A stretch of DNA of 64,000 nucleotides from Pterobdella sp. o SKG-2022 (lineage: Eukaryota > Annelida > Clitellata > Hirudinida > Piscicolidae): positions 19,665,932 to 19,729,931 of the forward strand of contig OZ038321.1 in the NCBI GenBank assembly GCA_964035795.1. The letters run 5' to 3'. The position numbers and the translations under genes were made by a program. Positions 62,601 to 64,000 of this stretch are shown piece by piece (the stretch's first letter is position 1; every line of letters starts with the position of its first letter). A model generated the notes under the pieces. That model saw only the letters and a list, made by a program, of their open reading frames with translations, was not told the origin of the DNA and ran no database searches.

Positions 62601-63063
62601 CAATTTTTCCCGACAATGTATTCCACAAAACTATGAAAATTTTTTCAAACAATTTAGTCATTGAATCCAATTTTTCCATTGTTTTTTTTGTGAATGTTAA
62701 TATAAGTATCTCTAAGCGCCTCTGATGCACGTTGCAATTTCTATAAAAAACCCATTATATAAATGTGAAAAAATAAATGAATGATTAAACAAATAAATTA
62801 GTTAATTAATTAACAAATAAATAACTAAACTAATTAATTAATAAAGAGACTTTAACCCACATCTGCACCGGCTTCAAAACTCTGCACAAAGCCAAAGCCA
62901 CATAACTTCCAGAGTCTCTTTTTGGTGATGACAATGTTGTCTGGACATAAATTCAAGTGAACTATTCTTTCTACAGTGTGCAGGTAGTTGAGAGCTTTAG
63001 CTATCTGATGGAGGAAAATTGGCATTATGGTTTTGTTACTAATACCCTTATATTCTTTAAGGC
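53692..63063 (-). CDS. SCYL2: SCYL2-type (SCY1-like) pseudokinase, 15 exons found, N-terminus outside
   Basis: Exons: 63063-62861, 60338-60120, 59899-59783, 59417-59301, 59015-58839, 58590-58468, 58284-58171, 58005-57952, 57668-57590, 56528-56410, 56297-56182, 55745-55612, 54574-54495, 54363-54055, 53781-53692 (stop TAA). All phases agree; 683 residues are in the window. The family consists of catalytically weak or dead kinases that act with clathrin on endosome and trans-Golgi trafficking. The kinase part shows the catalytic loop as HLNLCPDN (not HRDxxxxN), GFG instead of DFG, and an intact MAPE motif. HEAT-like helices follow (LFDRPKNSQ, VCLECILDCLDSIEK, ELLDNILPFLLDI), then a helical stretch (LMELMKDMLDEIERQRLSKM) and a disordered Ser/Pro/basic tail (PRRASLDNRALE, IPPRSR). 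The exon ending at 56410 could extend a few codons, because no GT follows the homologous end. The first exon boundary is approximate. Confidence 0.88.
57235..57330. repeat. Dispersed repeat, family C, diverged copy
   Basis: Contains TTCATTGAGAAACAGAAGCTAGAG, then TTTTCGATAAGCATAGCCTTA and AATAAAACCTTTACA, parallel to the other copies. It lies in a SCYL2 intron. Confidence 0.4.
60341..62860. other. Large SCYL2 intron, no confident gene inside
   Basis: About 2.5 kb between the catalytic-loop exon and the APE-motif exon. A plus-strand frame at about 61590-61719 (SRKSRKKWNANIETIEDMVL...) follows an acceptor-like TTCTCTTTAG and has some coding character, but it has no partner exon. Confidence 0.4.
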
Positions 63064-63164
63064 CTTTTTGTTGTATATAAAACGTATATAAATTTATCAA
63101 TATCGGTGATGTCAGAAACTTTATTCTATCGCAAACAGTACGGAAACACTTGAAATTTATTTAC

Positions 63165-63179
63165 CCGTGACATCACCAA
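63165..63179 (-). other. Candidate 15-nt microexon of SCYL2
   Basis: TTGGTGATGTCACGG is bounded by a good acceptor (TTTTTTCATAG) and a donor GTAAAT. As 15 nt it keeps phase, and phase 1 is what the exon at 63063 requires. The upstream partner would lie beyond the window. Confidence 0.25.
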
Positions 63180-64000
63180 CTATGAAAAAATTGATTCATT
63201 GGTAAATTTAAAAAAATGTTTACTATCTCCATAAAGTAAGAGAATAATAATCATTAGGAAGCATAAAAATTAATGTTAACTGAGCATTAGAGCATAATAA
63301 ATAAGAAGTTTATTGAGGATTGATGCAAAAGTAGTTTAGGAGTGAAGTTTATTTTTTAATTAATAAACCATATATATACAAATAAGTAATTGAATGGAGT
63401 TTTGAATTTAATAAATATGAAAAATTGATTTTTAGTTTGAATTTGTTGATAATAGTTGAAAAAAGGGAACTATTTCTTTTTGCTTTGGAACTTATTGTTT
63501 GGTTGACTCAATTTTGAAAAATTCTATTTTTTATAAATCTCCAAAACCTCACGTGAGGTGCAACAATAAAAATAATATCAGAAGAAAGTAAAATTTATCA
63601 TATAAAAACAAAAATTTTGATAAATAAATAAGAAAATGAAAAAACTATAAAAAGATATATGAAAAACAAAAGAAAATACCAAAAACTAATATGAAATCAA
63701 AAAAAATGAAAAAACTACTGAAATTTAAGCAAAATGTGGTCAAACTATATAAATCAGAATGGAAGTGATAAAGACGATCGCTTGCTATTCCTTTTAGAGT
63801 TATGAATGAAATAATGAAGAAATGGGCACATAAATACCCCAAAAAGCCAAAATTTCTGATATAAAAGGTATAAAACACAAAAATTATGAATTCTACTAGA
63901 TTATTCATCATAAGGAGTTCAGCAAATAACAAGAAAGCTGCGGTAAAAAGAAAATTTTTAAACTCTATCAAGCTTTTGTATCTGCGGCCCAATTCTCGTC
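63180..64000. other. SCYL2 5' intronic region, nothing certain
   Basis: The N-terminal half of the kinase domain must lie further right. The last 40 bases (minus strand reading DENWAADTKA) might be the edge of another exon, but this cannot be tested here. Confidence 0.3.

Overview
The window is intron-rich, strongly AT-rich nuclear DNA from an animal. The evidence is GT-AG introns, a complete sarcomeric-type alpha-actinin gene, a SCYL2-type pseudokinase gene, a decayed HERC-type HECT domain, a tRNA-derived SINE, relics of several non-LTR retrotransposons and many fold-back elements. I cannot place it in a phylum from sequence alone. Most coding sequence lies in short exons, so I built gene models by hand and tested them by reading phase across every junction.

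Layout. 1-1263 (-) is a 421-codon open frame running off the left edge, with an overlapping upstream reading frame. About 2160-3044 (-) is a frameshifted, stop-containing relic of a HERC2-like HECT domain. 5026-7654 (-) is a three-exon secreted PAN/apple plus C-type lectin protein (249 aa); it sits beside a 200-N assembly gap and holds a near-perfect 205-bp palindrome in its first intron. 9427-21816 (+) is alpha-actinin, 22 coding exons and 888 aa, with every splice phase consistent. 22670-23104 (-) is the 3' end of an unidentified gene. 23698-29239 (-) is most of a PH-domain gene.

29.3-43.5 kb is gene-poor. It contains a degraded retrotransposon tail (34 kb), a compact cluster of homeodomain/POU-like sites (36.2 kb), a 5'-truncated non-LTR retrotransposon with an 8-bp target-site duplication (38.9-39.8 kb) and a 300-bp ATT microsatellite (42 kb). 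43.6-49.7 kb holds two two-exon genes for small secreted proteins that share organisation and an identical 11-bp TATA-box sequence. They are the best candidates here for a lineage-specific gene family; possible further exons lie between and after them. 53692-63063 (-) is a SCYL2-type pseudokinase, 15 exons, with its first exons beyond the right edge.

The genes form no pathway together. Alpha-actinin (actin crosslinking), SCYL2 (clathrin/endosome trafficking) and the PH-domain protein are ordinary cellular genes. The lectin and the two small proteins are secreted. Recurrent small inverted-repeat elements explain much of the non-coding structure.
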